From DATKQI01 sp035532755 (GTDB lineage: Bacteria; Pseudomonadota; Alphaproteobacteria; Acetobacterales; Acetobacteraceae): DNA of 17,435 nucleotides. Location of the stretch: assembly GCA_035532755.1 (NCBI GenBank), contig DATKQI010000090.1, positions 1-17,435 on the forward strand, written 5' to 3'. A model generated the notes under the pieces. The model saw only the letters and a list, made by a program, of their open reading frames with translations. It did not search any database and was not told the DNA's origin. The translations under genes were made by a program, and so were the position numbers. Shown here piece by piece: positions 1-7,496 of the stretch (position 1 is the stretch's first letter; each line of letters opens with the position of its first letter).

Positions 1-186
1 TTCCGCCACGCGGTGCTGCTGCGCGGCGCCCGCCACGCGCCGGCGGAAAGCCTGGAGGACATGGTGGATATCGCGATCACCGAGTGCGAGCGCTTCTTCC
101 CCGCCTTCCCGTTCGTGCTGTGGGGCGGCAAGACCCCGACGGACGCGCTGGCGGCGGCGATGCTGGAGTGTGTCGGCGAGGCATGA
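1..186 (+). CDS. YbjN-domain protein, C-terminal end (partial)
   Basis: The reading frame is open from base 1 and ends at the TGA at 184-186, so only the last 61 residues are present. They include ITECERFFPAFPFVLWGGK, which matches my memory of the C-terminus of alphaproteobacterial YbjN-domain proteins (type III secretion chaperone-like fold, function poorly defined). In many alphaproteobacteria such a gene lies directly upstream of proC. Here the two overlap by four bases (ATGA at 183-186), which implies translational coupling and one transcript. The family call rests on the short tail plus gene order. Confidence 0.75.
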   Translation, partial: FRHAVLLRGARHAPAESLEDMVDIAITECERFFPAFPFVLWGGKTPTDALAAAMLECVGEA

Positions 187-992
187 CGAGCGTTAACATT
201 CCGCCCATCCTGCTGGTGGGCGGCGGCAAGATGGGGGCGGCGATGCTGGCCGGGTGGCGGGAGCAGGGGCTCGCGCCATCGGTGGTGGTCGATCCCGCGC
301 CCGCCGCTACAGCACTTGGAGGTTCCGGCGTGACCGTGGTGAGCGGCGCCGAGGCGATTCCGGCGGATTTCCGTCCGCAGGCGGTGGTTCTGGCGGTGAA
401 GCCGCAGAACGCCGAGGCCGCGCTGCCACTGTATGCGCGATTCGGCGGACCGGCGGTGATGCTGTCCATCATGGCCGGCCGCGCCATCGCCGGCATGCGC
501 GCCCTGCTGGGCGGGGCAGCGGTGGTGCGGGCGATGCCGAACACGCCGGCCGCGGTGCGGCAGGGCATCACCGTGGCCTGCGCCGGTTCCGGCGTGTCGG
601 AGGATCAGCGCGGCCTGTGCGATACGCTGCTGCGGGCAATCGGCACGGTGGCCTGGGTGCAGGACGAGGGGCTGCTGGATGCGGTGACGGCGGTTTCCGG
701 CGGCGGGCCAGCCTATGTGTTCCTGCTGGCCGAATTGCTGGAGCGCGCGGCCATCGAGCAGGGGATTCCCCCCGCCCTCGCCCGCCAGCTCGGCCGGCAG
801 ACGGTGGCCGGATCGGGCGCGCTGCTGGCCGCGAGCGCGCAGGATGCCGCCGAATTGCGCCGTGCCGTGACCAGCCCGAAAGGCACGACCGAACGGGCGC
901 TCGCCGTGCTGATGGCCGAGGATGCCTGGCCGCGGCTGGTGAGCGAGGCGATCGCCGCCGCGACCGCCCGGTCCCGCGAGCTGGCGGGGTAG
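183..992 (+). CDS. proC: Pyrroline-5-carboxylate reductase
   Basis: A 269-residue protein of normal length for ProC, which reduces 1-pyrroline-5-carboxylate to proline with NAD(P)H in the cytoplasm. The N-terminal Rossmann nucleotide-binding motif GGGKMG lies at residues 13-18. The family motifs MPNTPA, DAVTAVSGGGPAYVF and VTSPKGTTERAL follow in order; the last two belong to the C-terminal substrate and dimer region. The start is the ATG at 183, whose first bases are shared with the stop of the YbjN gene. A longer frame from 84 would lie inside that gene and adds residues unlike ProC. Nothing looks broken. Confidence 0.95.
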   Translation: MTSVNIPPILLVGGGKMGAAMLAGWREQGLAPSVVVDPAPAATALGGSGVTVVSGAEAIPADFRPQAVVLAVKPQNAEAALPLYARFGGPAVMLSIMAGRAIAGMRALLGGAAVVRAMPNTPAAVRQGITVACAGSGVSEDQRGLCDTLLRAIGTVAWVQDEGLLDAVTAVSGGGPAYVFLLAELLERAAIEQGIPPALARQLGRQTVAGSGALLAASAQDAAELRRAVTSPKGTTERALAVLMAEDAWPRLVSEAIAAATARSRELAG

Positions 993-1040
993 TGCGATGA
1001 AGCTCTTTGCACCGGCGCGACGCGTACCTATGTGGCGGAT

Positions 1041-1742
1041 ATGAGCAACGCGGAATTCGACAAGGCGTTGGTGGAGGCGGCGTTCCGGCTGGCCGGCGAG
1101 AAGGGCTGGCGCAGCGTGAACGCCGCCGCCTCCGCGCGCGAAGCAGGGCTTGATCTCGCCAAGGCACGTGGGCGGTTTCCCGGGCGGGCGGCCATCCTGA
1201 TCCGCTTCGGGCGGATGGCCGACCAGGCCGCGCTGGCCGGCGCCAGCCAGACCGGCCCGGTGAAGGACCGGCTGTTCGACACGCTGATGCGCCGGTTCGA
1301 CATGTTGCAGACGCACCGCGCCGGCGTGCTCGCCCTGTTCGATTATCTGCCGACCGATCCGGGGATGGCGCTGCTGCTGGCGCATGCCACGCACCGCAGC
1401 ATGGGATGGATGCTGGAAGGCGCGGGCATCCCTGCCACCGGCTGCCGGGGCGCGCTGCGCAGCCGCGGGCTGACCGCGGTGTGGCTGTGGGCCGTGCGCG
1501 CCTGGCGCAGCGACGACAGCGCCGATCTTGCCGCGACCATGGCCGCGCTGGACACCGCGCTGGACCGGGCCGGGCACATGGCCGGCTGGTTCAGCCGCGC
1601 AAGCCACGACGCCGCCGCCGATGCGGCGAGCGCCGATGCCGCGAGCCCCGATGCCGCGAGCGACAGCGCGACGAACGAGGGCATGCAGAACATCCCACCG
1701 CCCGGCGAGGAACCAACCGCTTCCGCCGAACCCCCTGCCTGA
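1041..1742 (+). CDS. TetR/COQ9-like family protein
   Basis: About 233 residues. The first 50 or so (FDKALVEAAFRLAGEKGW... onward) look like a TetR-type helix-turn-helix with a weak recognition helix. The middle and end (VWLWAVRAWRSDDSADLAATMAALDTALDRA) resemble the ligand/lipid-binding half of alphaproteobacterial COQ9-like proteins. COQ9 relatives assist ubiquinone synthesis, but a regulator is equally possible. The C-terminal 45 residues are low complexity, with an Ala-Asp-Ala-Ala-Ser repeat and a Pro/Glu tail, and are probably disordered. I chose the ATG at 1041; a GTG at 1032 is in frame. No good ribosome-binding site is seen. TTGCAC at 1007-1012 and TATGTG at 1029-1034 are 16 bp apart and would start a transcript close to the ATG. 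The phasin gene follows after 71 bp. Confidence 0.55.
   Translation: MSNAEFDKALVEAAFRLAGEKGWRSVNAAASAREAGLDLAKARGRFPGRAAILIRFGRMADQAALAGASQTGPVKDRLFDTLMRRFDMLQTHRAGVLALFDYLPTDPGMALLLAHATHRSMGWMLEGAGIPATGCRGALRSRGLTAVWLWAVRAWRSDDSADLAATMAALDTALDRAGHMAGWFSRASHDAAADAASADAASPDAASDSATNEGMQNIPPPGEEPTASAEPPA
1617..1661 (+). repeat. Three tandem 15-bp units in the COQ9-like gene
   Basis: Units at 1617-1631, 1632-1646 and 1647-1661 are GCCGATGCGGCGAGC, GCCGATGCCGCGAGC and CCCGATGCCGCGAGC. They differ by one or two bases and encode ADAAS, ADAAS and PDAAS in the disordered C-terminal tail. The 15-bp unit keeps the reading frame, so copy-number change would only alter tail length. Confidence 0.8.
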
Positions 1743-1813
1743 ACGGCACCGCCGCATCGACAGGCCGCGTTCCGGCCGACACCGTTTGCCGACAACAACC
1801 AAGGGAGGACAGC

Positions 1814-2305
1814 ATGGCTCAATCTCCGAAAGGCAAGGCGGGAAGCGAGAAGATGGGCGAACCGAAAACCGGCGGCTCCGGCGCGCCGGCGGCTGACTTC
1901 ACCCGGATGTTCGCGCAGATGAAGATGCCATCAGGGATGATCGACGCGGACGCGGTAATGGCGATGTACCGGCGCAACATCGAAGTGCTCTCCGCCGCCA
2001 ACCGCGTCGCCCTGGAAGGCGCCCAGACCGTCGCGCGACGGCACATGGAGATGCTGCAGCAGACCATGACCGACATGACCGCGACGATGAAGACAATGAC
2101 GAGCGCCGATGCGCCCCAGCAAAAAGCCGCGAACCAGGCCGACCTTCTGAAACACGCCTACGAAAAAGCCGTCGCCAACGCGAAAGAACTGAGCGACCTG
2201 ATCCAGAAAGCCAACGCCGACGCGATCAGCCTGCTCAACAACCGCGTCGTCGAAGCCCTCGGCGAAGTGAAATCCCTGATGAAGCCCGCCAAGCCGGGCC
2301 ATTGA
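1814..2305 (+). CDS. Phasin family protein
   Basis: A 163-residue helical, Ala/Met/Gln-rich protein with no signal peptide. The segment from about residue 45 (MYRRNIEVLSAANRVALEGA) through the following long amphipathic helices is typical of the phasin_2 family. These proteins coat polyhydroxyalkanoate granules in the cytoplasm and affect their size and number. The N-terminal 30 residues are Lys/Gly-rich and probably flexible, as is the Pro-Lys tail. The ATG at 1814 is preceded by GGGAGGA at about 1803-1809, an excellent ribosome-binding site. No PHA synthase or depolymerase gene is in view, so the granule link rests on family membership. Confidence 0.88.
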   Translation: MAQSPKGKAGSEKMGEPKTGGSGAPAADFTRMFAQMKMPSGMIDADAVMAMYRRNIEVLSAANRVALEGAQTVARRHMEMLQQTMTDMTATMKTMTSADAPQQKAANQADLLKHAYEKAVANAKELSDLIQKANADAISLLNNRVVEALGEVKSLMKPAKPGH

Positions 2306-2362
2306 CGGCGGCTGGCGAAAGCTTTGGCCCTTGCCGCGATTCCGATGCGGCGGAGACCGGGG

Positions 2363-2380
2363 AAAACCCGATCGTCCGGG
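2363..2380 (-). terminator. Weak intrinsic terminator candidate after moaB
   Basis: Read on the - strand, CCCG (2380-2377) and CGGG (2370-2367) form a 4-bp stem around a 6-nt loop, followed by TTTT (2366-2363). It sits 43 bases past the moaB stop in the convergent phasin/moaB gap. The stem is short, so this is only a candidate. Confidence 0.25.
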
Positions 2381-2422
2381 CGGCGGTTGGTGCAAGTCGG
2401 CATACCCTGCGGGGGCATGGGC

Positions 2423-2965
2423 TTATCGCGTGGTGAGGTGTTCCTGTAGGCGGGGCATCAGTTCGACGAGGTTGCAGGGGCGGTGGCGGATGTCGAGCTG
2501 CCAGACCAGGATGTCGTCCCACGCATCCTTCACCGCACCGGTGCTGCCCGGAAGGGCGAAGAGGTAGGTGCCGCCTGCGACTCCGGCGAGCGCGCGGGAC
2601 TGGATCGTCGAGGTTCCGATCTTCTGGTAGCTGAGCATGCGGAACAGTTCGCCGAATCCGTCGATGCGTTTTTCCAGAACGCGGTCGAAGGCTTCGGGGG
2701 TGACGTCTCGCCCGGTGATGCCGGTGCCGCCGGTGGTGATGACGGCGTCGATTTGCGGATCGGCGATCCAGCGTTTCAGGAGTTCGGTGATGGCATCGGC
2801 ATCGTCACGGACGATGCCGCGCGCGGCGAGATGGTGGCCGGCGGCTTCGATGCGGGTGGCGAGAGCCTCGCCCGAGGTGTCGTTCGCGCTCGTGCGCGTG
2901 TCTGATACGGTAAGCACGGCGATGTGGACGGGAAGGAACGGTTTCGTTTCATCCAGGCGGGTCAT
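2423..2965 (-). CDS. moaB: Molybdenum cofactor biosynthesis protein MoaB
   Basis: A 180-residue cytoplasmic protein of the MoaB/Mog family, which binds molybdopterin and in some members adenylylates it before molybdate insertion. The family signatures are intact: LTVSDTRT (18-25), TTGGTGITGRD (77-87), LSYQKIGTST (111-120) and ALPGSTGAVKDAWD (137-150). The acidic residue after TGITGR and the PGS loop form the molybdopterin/Mg-binding surface in the family. It lies 8 bases downstream of the lytic transglycosylase stop on the same strand, so it is probably cotranscribed although functionally unrelated. No other molybdenum-cofactor gene is in the window. MoaB and Mog are hard to separate from sequence alone; length and start favour MoaB. 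Confidence 0.9.
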   Translation of the reverse strand: MTRLDETKPFLPVHIAVLTVSDTRTSANDTSGEALATRIEAAGHHLAARGIVRDDADAITELLKRWIADPQIDAVITTGGTGITGRDVTPEAFDRVLEKRIDGFGELFRMLSYQKIGTSTIQSRALAGVAGGTYLFALPGSTGAVKDAWDDILVWQLDIRHRPCNLVELMPRLQEHLTTR

Positions 2966-2973
2966 GGGAGTTC

Positions 2974-4833
2974 TCAGTGGAGAATGGGGGCTGCGTCGGC
3001 GACCGAGGTGCTGCCGTTGTAGGGAACGAAGCGCGGGAAACGGCCTTCGGCCATTGCATCCAGGCTGTGCGCCGGAAGATGCATCTGCGCGGCATAGACC
3101 CAGCTGTAGGCCAGCACGCGGCGGACGAAGCGGCGCGTTTCCTGGTTCGGGATCGCTTCCATGTACAGCAGCGGATCCTTCCGGTCCGCCGCGGTGGTGC
3201 GCCAGCTTGCCGCTGCGAAAGGCCCCGCATTGTAGCTGGCAAGTATGCGAATGAGGTCGTTATCGATCTTCGGCTGGCCGGCGAGATAGGCGACGTAGTG
3301 CTGGCCGAGCGCGAGGTTGGTCGAGGGATCGCGCAGCCCCCACACGCCGCTGGCGGCGATGCCCGATTCGCGCGCCATGAGGTTCGCGGTGCTGGGCATC
3401 AACTGCATCAGGCCCATCGCGCCCGCGCCCGACATCGCGCCCGCGTTGAAATTCGATTCGAGCCGGGCCAGCGCGTACATCAATGCGGGATCGATCCGAA
3501 ATCCGCCCCGCGGATGCAGTGCCGGCAGCGTCAGCACGGCGAAGGTATCGCCCTGCCCCCCCGCGCTTTTCATGGCGATCTGGGAGGCGAGATCGACGAG
3601 GCCGGCATGGGCGGCGACGAGCATCAATGCGCGCTTCAGCGCGGGGTTGTCACGCGCGGCGGGCCATAGCGTGCTCAGTTCGACATCGGCGCGGCCGGCC
3701 TGGCCCACCTGCAGCAGGGCGAAGGCGCGGTGGCCCTGCGGCGTGGCATCGACCGCATCCACATCGGCGAGGCCGAGCGTCTGGTGCTTCAGCCCGGCGA
3801 GACCGTCATCGAGGCCGAGCAGATGGCGGGCCAGCAGGCCGTAGAATCCGGTGCTGTCCCGCGCCGCACGCTGCATCCAGGGCACGTAGGCGGCGGGGCG
3901 GTGCACGCGCAGGGCGGCGCGCGCGGCCCAGAAGGCAGCAGCGGAGCGCAGGCCGGGTGCCGCATCCCGCGCCTTCGCCGCGCGGCGGAAGAAGGGCAGC
4001 GCGCGGCCGGGGTGGCCGCTGCGCCAGGCGGCGAGGCCGGCGATGTAGCCGGGCAGGCCGACGCGGCCATTCGCCTCCTGCTCCGCCGCCGCGGCGACGG
4101 CCAGGGCGGCGGCGTCGTTGCCGCGGGTGAACAGGGTTTGCGCCACTTCGCCGCGCAGGCTCGCGCCGTAGGCGTGGCTGATGCTGGCGGCCTGAATCGC
4201 GTTCAACGCCGCGCCGGTGTTGCCCGCCCAGTCGAGGCGGCTCACCTGCCCGTCGAGCCAGGGGCTGCGGTTGAAGCCGATGTCCGAACGCGGCGGATCG
4301 GCGGCCGGGGCGGCCAGCGGCCGGGGCGGAGCAAGCAGGGAGAGATGCGGCTTGGGCGGCAGCTTCGCCCCGCGCGGCGCGCGCAGGCGCAGCAGATGGC
4401 GGATGGCCGGCGCATCCGGCTGGTCGCCGTAGCGCGCGAGCCAGGCGGTGAGTTCGGATACGGTGGAGTGGTGATAGGGGCCGAGATACAGGTCGGCCAG
4501 GATTGGGCCGAGCAGCAGATGATCCCGCAATCGGCTTGTGAGCTGCGCGGCGGCGGCGAGGCTGCGGTGTGACTGCAAGGCGAAGATGTGCCGGATCTGC
4601 GCGGCAACGGATGGCGACAGCGGCCGCGGCAGCGCGACCTCGGCCCCGCTGCCGGCGGGTGCCGTACGCGGAACCGCGTACGCGGTTTCATTGGCCGCGT
4701 GTGCCGTGAGTTTGCCCTTGTCCTGTGCCTGCGCCTGCGCCGCCGGAGCAGCCACTCCGGCAAGGAGCGCGGCCCCGGCGATGAACGCCCGGGCGGCGGG
4801 AAGGCGGGAGAGCGTACGACCGATCCCTCGCAT
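2974..4833 (-). CDS. Slt70-like soluble lytic murein transglycosylase
   Basis: A 619-residue periplasmic enzyme. Residues 1-35 form a Sec signal peptide (Arg-rich start, hydrophobic core, AQA-type cleavage region). Residues about 70-430 are Ala-rich helical hairpins like the U/L superhelix of Slt70. The catalytic SLT domain begins near 445: ALARLESNFN contains the catalytic Glu at 459, then GLMQLMP (474-480) and LASYNAGP (531-538) complete the motifs. It cleaves peptidoglycan glycan strands with 1,6-anhydro-muramic acid formation. moaB follows after 8 bp, and the UDG gene lies 111 bp upstream on the same strand. The start at 4833 lacks a clear ribosome-binding site but opens directly into the signal peptide. 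Length matches the family; no catalytic residue is missing. Confidence 0.9.
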   Translation of the reverse strand: MRGIGRTLSRLPAARAFIAGAALLAGVAAPAAQAQAQDKGKLTAHAANETAYAVPRTAPAGSGAEVALPRPLSPSVAAQIRHIFALQSHRSLAAAAQLTSRLRDHLLLGPILADLYLGPYHHSTVSELTAWLARYGDQPDAPAIRHLLRLRAPRGAKLPPKPHLSLLAPPRPLAAPAADPPRSDIGFNRSPWLDGQVSRLDWAGNTGAALNAIQAASISHAYGASLRGEVAQTLFTRGNDAAALAVAAAAEQEANGRVGLPGYIAGLAAWRSGHPGRALPFFRRAAKARDAAPGLRSAAAFWAARAALRVHRPAAYVPWMQRAARDSTGFYGLLARHLLGLDDGLAGLKHQTLGLADVDAVDATPQGHRAFALLQVGQAGRADVELSTLWPAARDNPALKRALMLVAAHAGLVDLASQIAMKSAGGQGDTFAVLTLPALHPRGGFRIDPALMYALARLESNFNAGAMSGAGAMGLMQLMPSTANLMARESGIAASGVWGLRDPSTNLALGQHYVAYLAGQPKIDNDLIRILASYNAGPFAAASWRTTAADRKDPLLYMEAIPNQETRRFVRRVLAYSWVYAAQMHLPAHSLDAMAEGRFPRFVPYNGSTSVADAAPILH

Positions 4834-4927
4834 GGGGGGTGGCCGTACACGGCTTCTAGGGCCGCTGCAACCCCTGCGGCTGAGACGAATCCATTAAATA
4901 AAACATTCTGAGGCGAAATCAGGCGAT

Positions 4928-4947
4928 TGAGCGCGTTTCTTCGCTCA
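4928..4947 (-). other. Small hairpin at the UDG stop codon
   Basis: TGAGCG (4928-4933) and CGCTCA (4942-4947) form a perfect 6-bp inverted repeat with an 8-base loop. On the - strand the stem begins in the UDG stop codon. No T run follows, so it is not a convincing terminator. It may only mark the end of the UDG transcript. Confidence 0.3.
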
Positions 4948-5712
4948 TTTCTCCGTGACGCCGGCGGTGCGGGTGCGGTGCAGCAGCCGCAGATCGGCCC
5001 AGCTTTCGCGCTTCGCGCCGGGTGTGCGCAGCAGGTAGGCGGGGTGATATGTGGGCAGCGCGGGCAGCGAATGCGGCAGGTCCGGGATCACGACTTCGCG
5101 CCAGGTGCCGCGCAGGCGGCGGATGCCGGCGGGGCTGCCGGTAAGGGCGCGGGTGGCGGTGGCGCCCAGCAGCACGAGGTGGCGGGGACGCACGAGTGCC
5201 ACATGGCGCAGCAGGAACGGCAGGCAGGCGGCGATTTCCGAATCGCTGGGCGCGCGGTTGCCGGGCGGGCGCCAGGGCAGGATGTTGGTGATGAGCACTT
5301 GTGTCCGATCGAGTCCGACGGAGGCCAGCATGCGGTCCAGCAGCCGGCCGGAGACGCCGACGAAGGGCAGGCCCGCGCGGTCTTCATCGGCACCCGGCGC
5401 CTCGCCGATCAGCATCAGGTCCGCCTGCGGGTTGCCGTCGGCGAAGACGAGGTTGGTGGCAGTGTCGCGCAGGGCGCAGCCGTCGAACGCCGCAAGGGCG
5501 GCGCGCAGTTCGGCAAGGTTGCCGCAGGCGGCGGCAATTTCGGCGGCGCGGCCGGCAGGGCGGGTGGGCGACGGCAGGGCGGCCGCGACCGGTGATGGGG
5601 GCGGCGCAGGCGCCGCGGGCGCGGCGGCGTTCAGGCGATCGTGGGGGGTGGGGTCCAGCGCCTCATCGGCGCCCCATTCGAGCTGCACCCTCAACGCGGT
5701 CCATGCGTCCAT
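4945..5712 (-). CDS. Uracil-DNA glycosylase, family 4-like, alphaproteobacterial variant
   Basis: Removes uracil from DNA in base-excision repair. Counting from the ATG at 5712 (255 residues), motif A GEAPGADED is at 104-112, and motif B HPAYLL is at 223-228. A Pro/Ala-rich linker (about 30-55) separates an N-terminal helix from the catalytic domain. In classical family 4 enzymes four Cys hold a 4Fe-4S cluster. Here only C79 (in GCAL) and C163 (in ACLPFLL) sit at such positions. The first Cys of the CxxC is Phe, and the Cys of KCRPPGNR is Trp (PWRPPGNR, W147). I recall similar sequences being common in alphaproteobacteria. The frame opens at an ATG at 5757, but MDAWTALRVQLEWGADEA looks like the family start and leaves room for a divergent promoter. 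Confidence 0.88.
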   Translation of the reverse strand: MDAWTALRVQLEWGADEALDPTPHDRLNAAAPAAPAPPPSPVAAALPSPTRPAGRAAEIAAACGNLAELRAALAAFDGCALRDTATNLVFADGNPQADLMLIGEAPGADEDRAGLPFVGVSGRLLDRMLASVGLDRTQVLITNILPWRPPGNRAPSDSEIAACLPFLLRHVALVRPRHLVLLGATATRALTGSPAGIRRLRGTWREVVIPDLPHSLPALPTYHPAYLLRTPGAKRESWADLRLLHRTRTAGVTEK

Positions 5713-5740
5713 CCGCGGAGTCGTGCCCGTCGGCGCGGCT

Positions 5741-5767
5741 TTGCGCAACCGGCGCATTCACCATAAT
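5741..5767 (+). promoter_or_regulatory. Predicted promoter of the ETF-QO gene
   Basis: TTGCGC at 5741-5746 and CATAAT at 5762-5767 are 15 bp apart (16 if TTTGCG at 5740 is used). The CATAAT is one of the few AT-rich hexamers in this stretch. A transcript would begin near 5774, just ahead of the GGAGGAA ribosome-binding site at 5782-5788. Judged by eye. Confidence 0.35.
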
Positions 5768-5792
5768 TTGCGATGAAGCCTGGAGGAACGGA

Positions 5793-7424
5793 ATGAGCGA
5801 GGCGGCACGCGAGGTGATGGCGTTCGATGTGGTGGTGGTGGGGGCCGGCCCGGCCGGACTGTCCGCCGCCATCCGCGTGAAGCAGCTCGCCCCGGAGGCG
5901 GCGGTGTGCGTGGTCGAGAAGGGCAGCGAGGTGGGGGCGCACATCCTCTCCGGCGCGGTGATCGAGCCGCGCGCGCTGAACGAGCTGATCCCGGATTGGC
6001 AGGCGCTGGGCGCGCCGCTGAGCACGCCGGCCACCGACGACCGGTTCCAGTTCCTCACCGCCACGCGCGCCTTCCGCCTGCCCACGCCGCCGCAGATGCA
6101 CAACCACGGCAACTACATCGTCAGCCTCGGCGACGTGTGCCGCTGGCTCGCCGCGCAGGCGGAGGCGTTGGGGGTGGAAATCTATCCCGGCTTCGCCGCC
6201 GCCGAGGCGCTGATCGAGGACGGGCGCGTGGTGGGCGTGGCGACCGGGGACATGGGCATCGGCAGGGACGGGCAGCCGACCGACGCCTTCCAGCGCGGCA
6301 TGGAGCTGCGCGCCACCTATACGCTGTTCGCCGAGGGATGCCGGGGGTCGCTCAGCAAGCAGCTCATCGCCGCGTTCGGGCTGGGCGAAGGGCGGCAGCC
6401 GCAGACCTATGCGATCGGCATCAAGGAATTGTGGGAGATCCCGGCGGAGAACCACCGGCCGGGGCTGGTGGAGCATTCGATCGGCTGGCCGCTGGATGCG
6501 CGGACATACGGCGGATCGTTCCTGTATCATTTCGGTTCGAACCTGGTGTCTTACGGCTTCGTCATCGGGCTCGACTACCGCAACCCGTGGCTCTCTCCGT
6601 TCGAGGAGATGCAGCGGTTCAAGACGCATCCGGCGGTGCGCGGGCATTTCGCGGGCGGCCGGCGGATCAGCTACGGGGCGCGGGCGCTGAACGAGGGGGG
6701 ACTGCAATCGATCCCGCGCCTGTCCTTCCCCGGCGGGGCGCTGGTCGGGTGCGCGGCGGGCTTCGTGAACGTGCCGAAGATCAAGGGCACGCACACGGCG
6801 ATGAAATCCGGCATGGTGGCGGCCGAGGCGGTGGCGGAGGCGATCCTGGCCGGCGGGCTGGCCGAGCCCGTGTCGTACGGCGCGCGGCTGCGGGAAAGCT
6901 GGGTGTGGGATGAGTTGGCGAGCGTGCGCAACATCCGCCCGGCCTTCGCGCGGTTCGGGCTGTACGGCGGGCTCGCCTATTCGGCGATCGACACCTATGT
7001 GCTGCGCGGGCGGGCGCCCTGGACCTTCCGCCATCCGCACGCCGATCACGATACGCTGATGGAGGCGGAGGCCGCGCCGCAGATCGCCTACCCGAAGCCG
7101 GACGGGGTGCTGACGTTCGACCGGCTGTCCTCGGTGTTCATCAGCAACACCAACCATGAGGAGAACCAGCCGGCGCATCTGAAGCTGGCCGTGCCGGAAC
7201 AGGCGATCGCGGTGAACTGGCGGCAGTTCGCGAGCCCGGAAACCCGCTACTGCCCGGCGGGGGTGTACGAAATCGTGCAAGCCGAGGGGAACGGGCCGCG
7301 GTTGCAGATCAACGCGCAGAACTGCGTGCACTGCAAGACATGCGACATCAAGGACCCCACGCAGAACATCACATGGGTGACGCCGGAGGGCGGCGGCGGC
7401 CCGAACTACCCAGGCGGGATGTGA
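5793..7424 (+). CDS. Electron transfer flavoprotein-ubiquinone oxidoreductase
   Basis: A 543-residue membrane-associated flavoprotein that passes electrons from reduced ETF (fed by acyl-CoA and choline-pathway dehydrogenases) to ubiquinone. The FAD-binding GAGPAG is at 17-22, followed by EKGSEVGAHILSGAVIEPRAL, a signature of ETF-QO. GGALVGCAAGFVNVPKIKGTHTAMKSG is the conserved second FAD region. The C-terminal ferredoxin-like domain has C487 and then CVHCKTC (C511, C514, C517), the four ligands for one 4Fe-4S cluster. The ATG at 5793 has a strong GGAGGAA site 4 bases upstream. Length and all motifs are normal. The enzyme could also drain electrons from flavin-dependent betaine-derivative demethylation, but the window does not show that. 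Confidence 0.96.
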   Translation: MSEAAREVMAFDVVVVGAGPAGLSAAIRVKQLAPEAAVCVVEKGSEVGAHILSGAVIEPRALNELIPDWQALGAPLSTPATDDRFQFLTATRAFRLPTPPQMHNHGNYIVSLGDVCRWLAAQAEALGVEIYPGFAAAEALIEDGRVVGVATGDMGIGRDGQPTDAFQRGMELRATYTLFAEGCRGSLSKQLIAAFGLGEGRQPQTYAIGIKELWEIPAENHRPGLVEHSIGWPLDARTYGGSFLYHFGSNLVSYGFVIGLDYRNPWLSPFEEMQRFKTHPAVRGHFAGGRRISYGARALNEGGLQSIPRLSFPGGALVGCAAGFVNVPKIKGTHTAMKSGMVAAEAVAEAILAGGLAEPVSYGARLRESWVWDELASVRNIRPAFARFGLYGGLAYSAIDTYVLRGRAPWTFRHPHADHDTLMEAEAAPQIAYPKPDGVLTFDRLSSVFISNTNHEENQPAHLKLAVPEQAIAVNWRQFASPETRYCPAGVYEIVQAEGNGPRLQINAQNCVHCKTCDIKDPTQNITWVTPEGGGGPNYPGGM

Positions 7425-7484
7425 ACGGCCGAATGTGAACAGCGGGTGGGCCGGCGGCTGATGGCGCGGGCGGAAACGGGCTGC

Positions 7485-7490
7485 TAGGCT
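7485..7490 (+). promoter_or_regulatory. -10-like hexamer for a possibly leaderless TPR mRNA
   Basis: TAGGCT lies so that the usual start point, six to seven bases downstream, falls on the ATG at 7497. No ribosome-binding site precedes that ATG. The -35 region (around 7461-7467) is not convincing. Confidence 0.3.
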
Positions 7491-7496
7491 CGCCCG

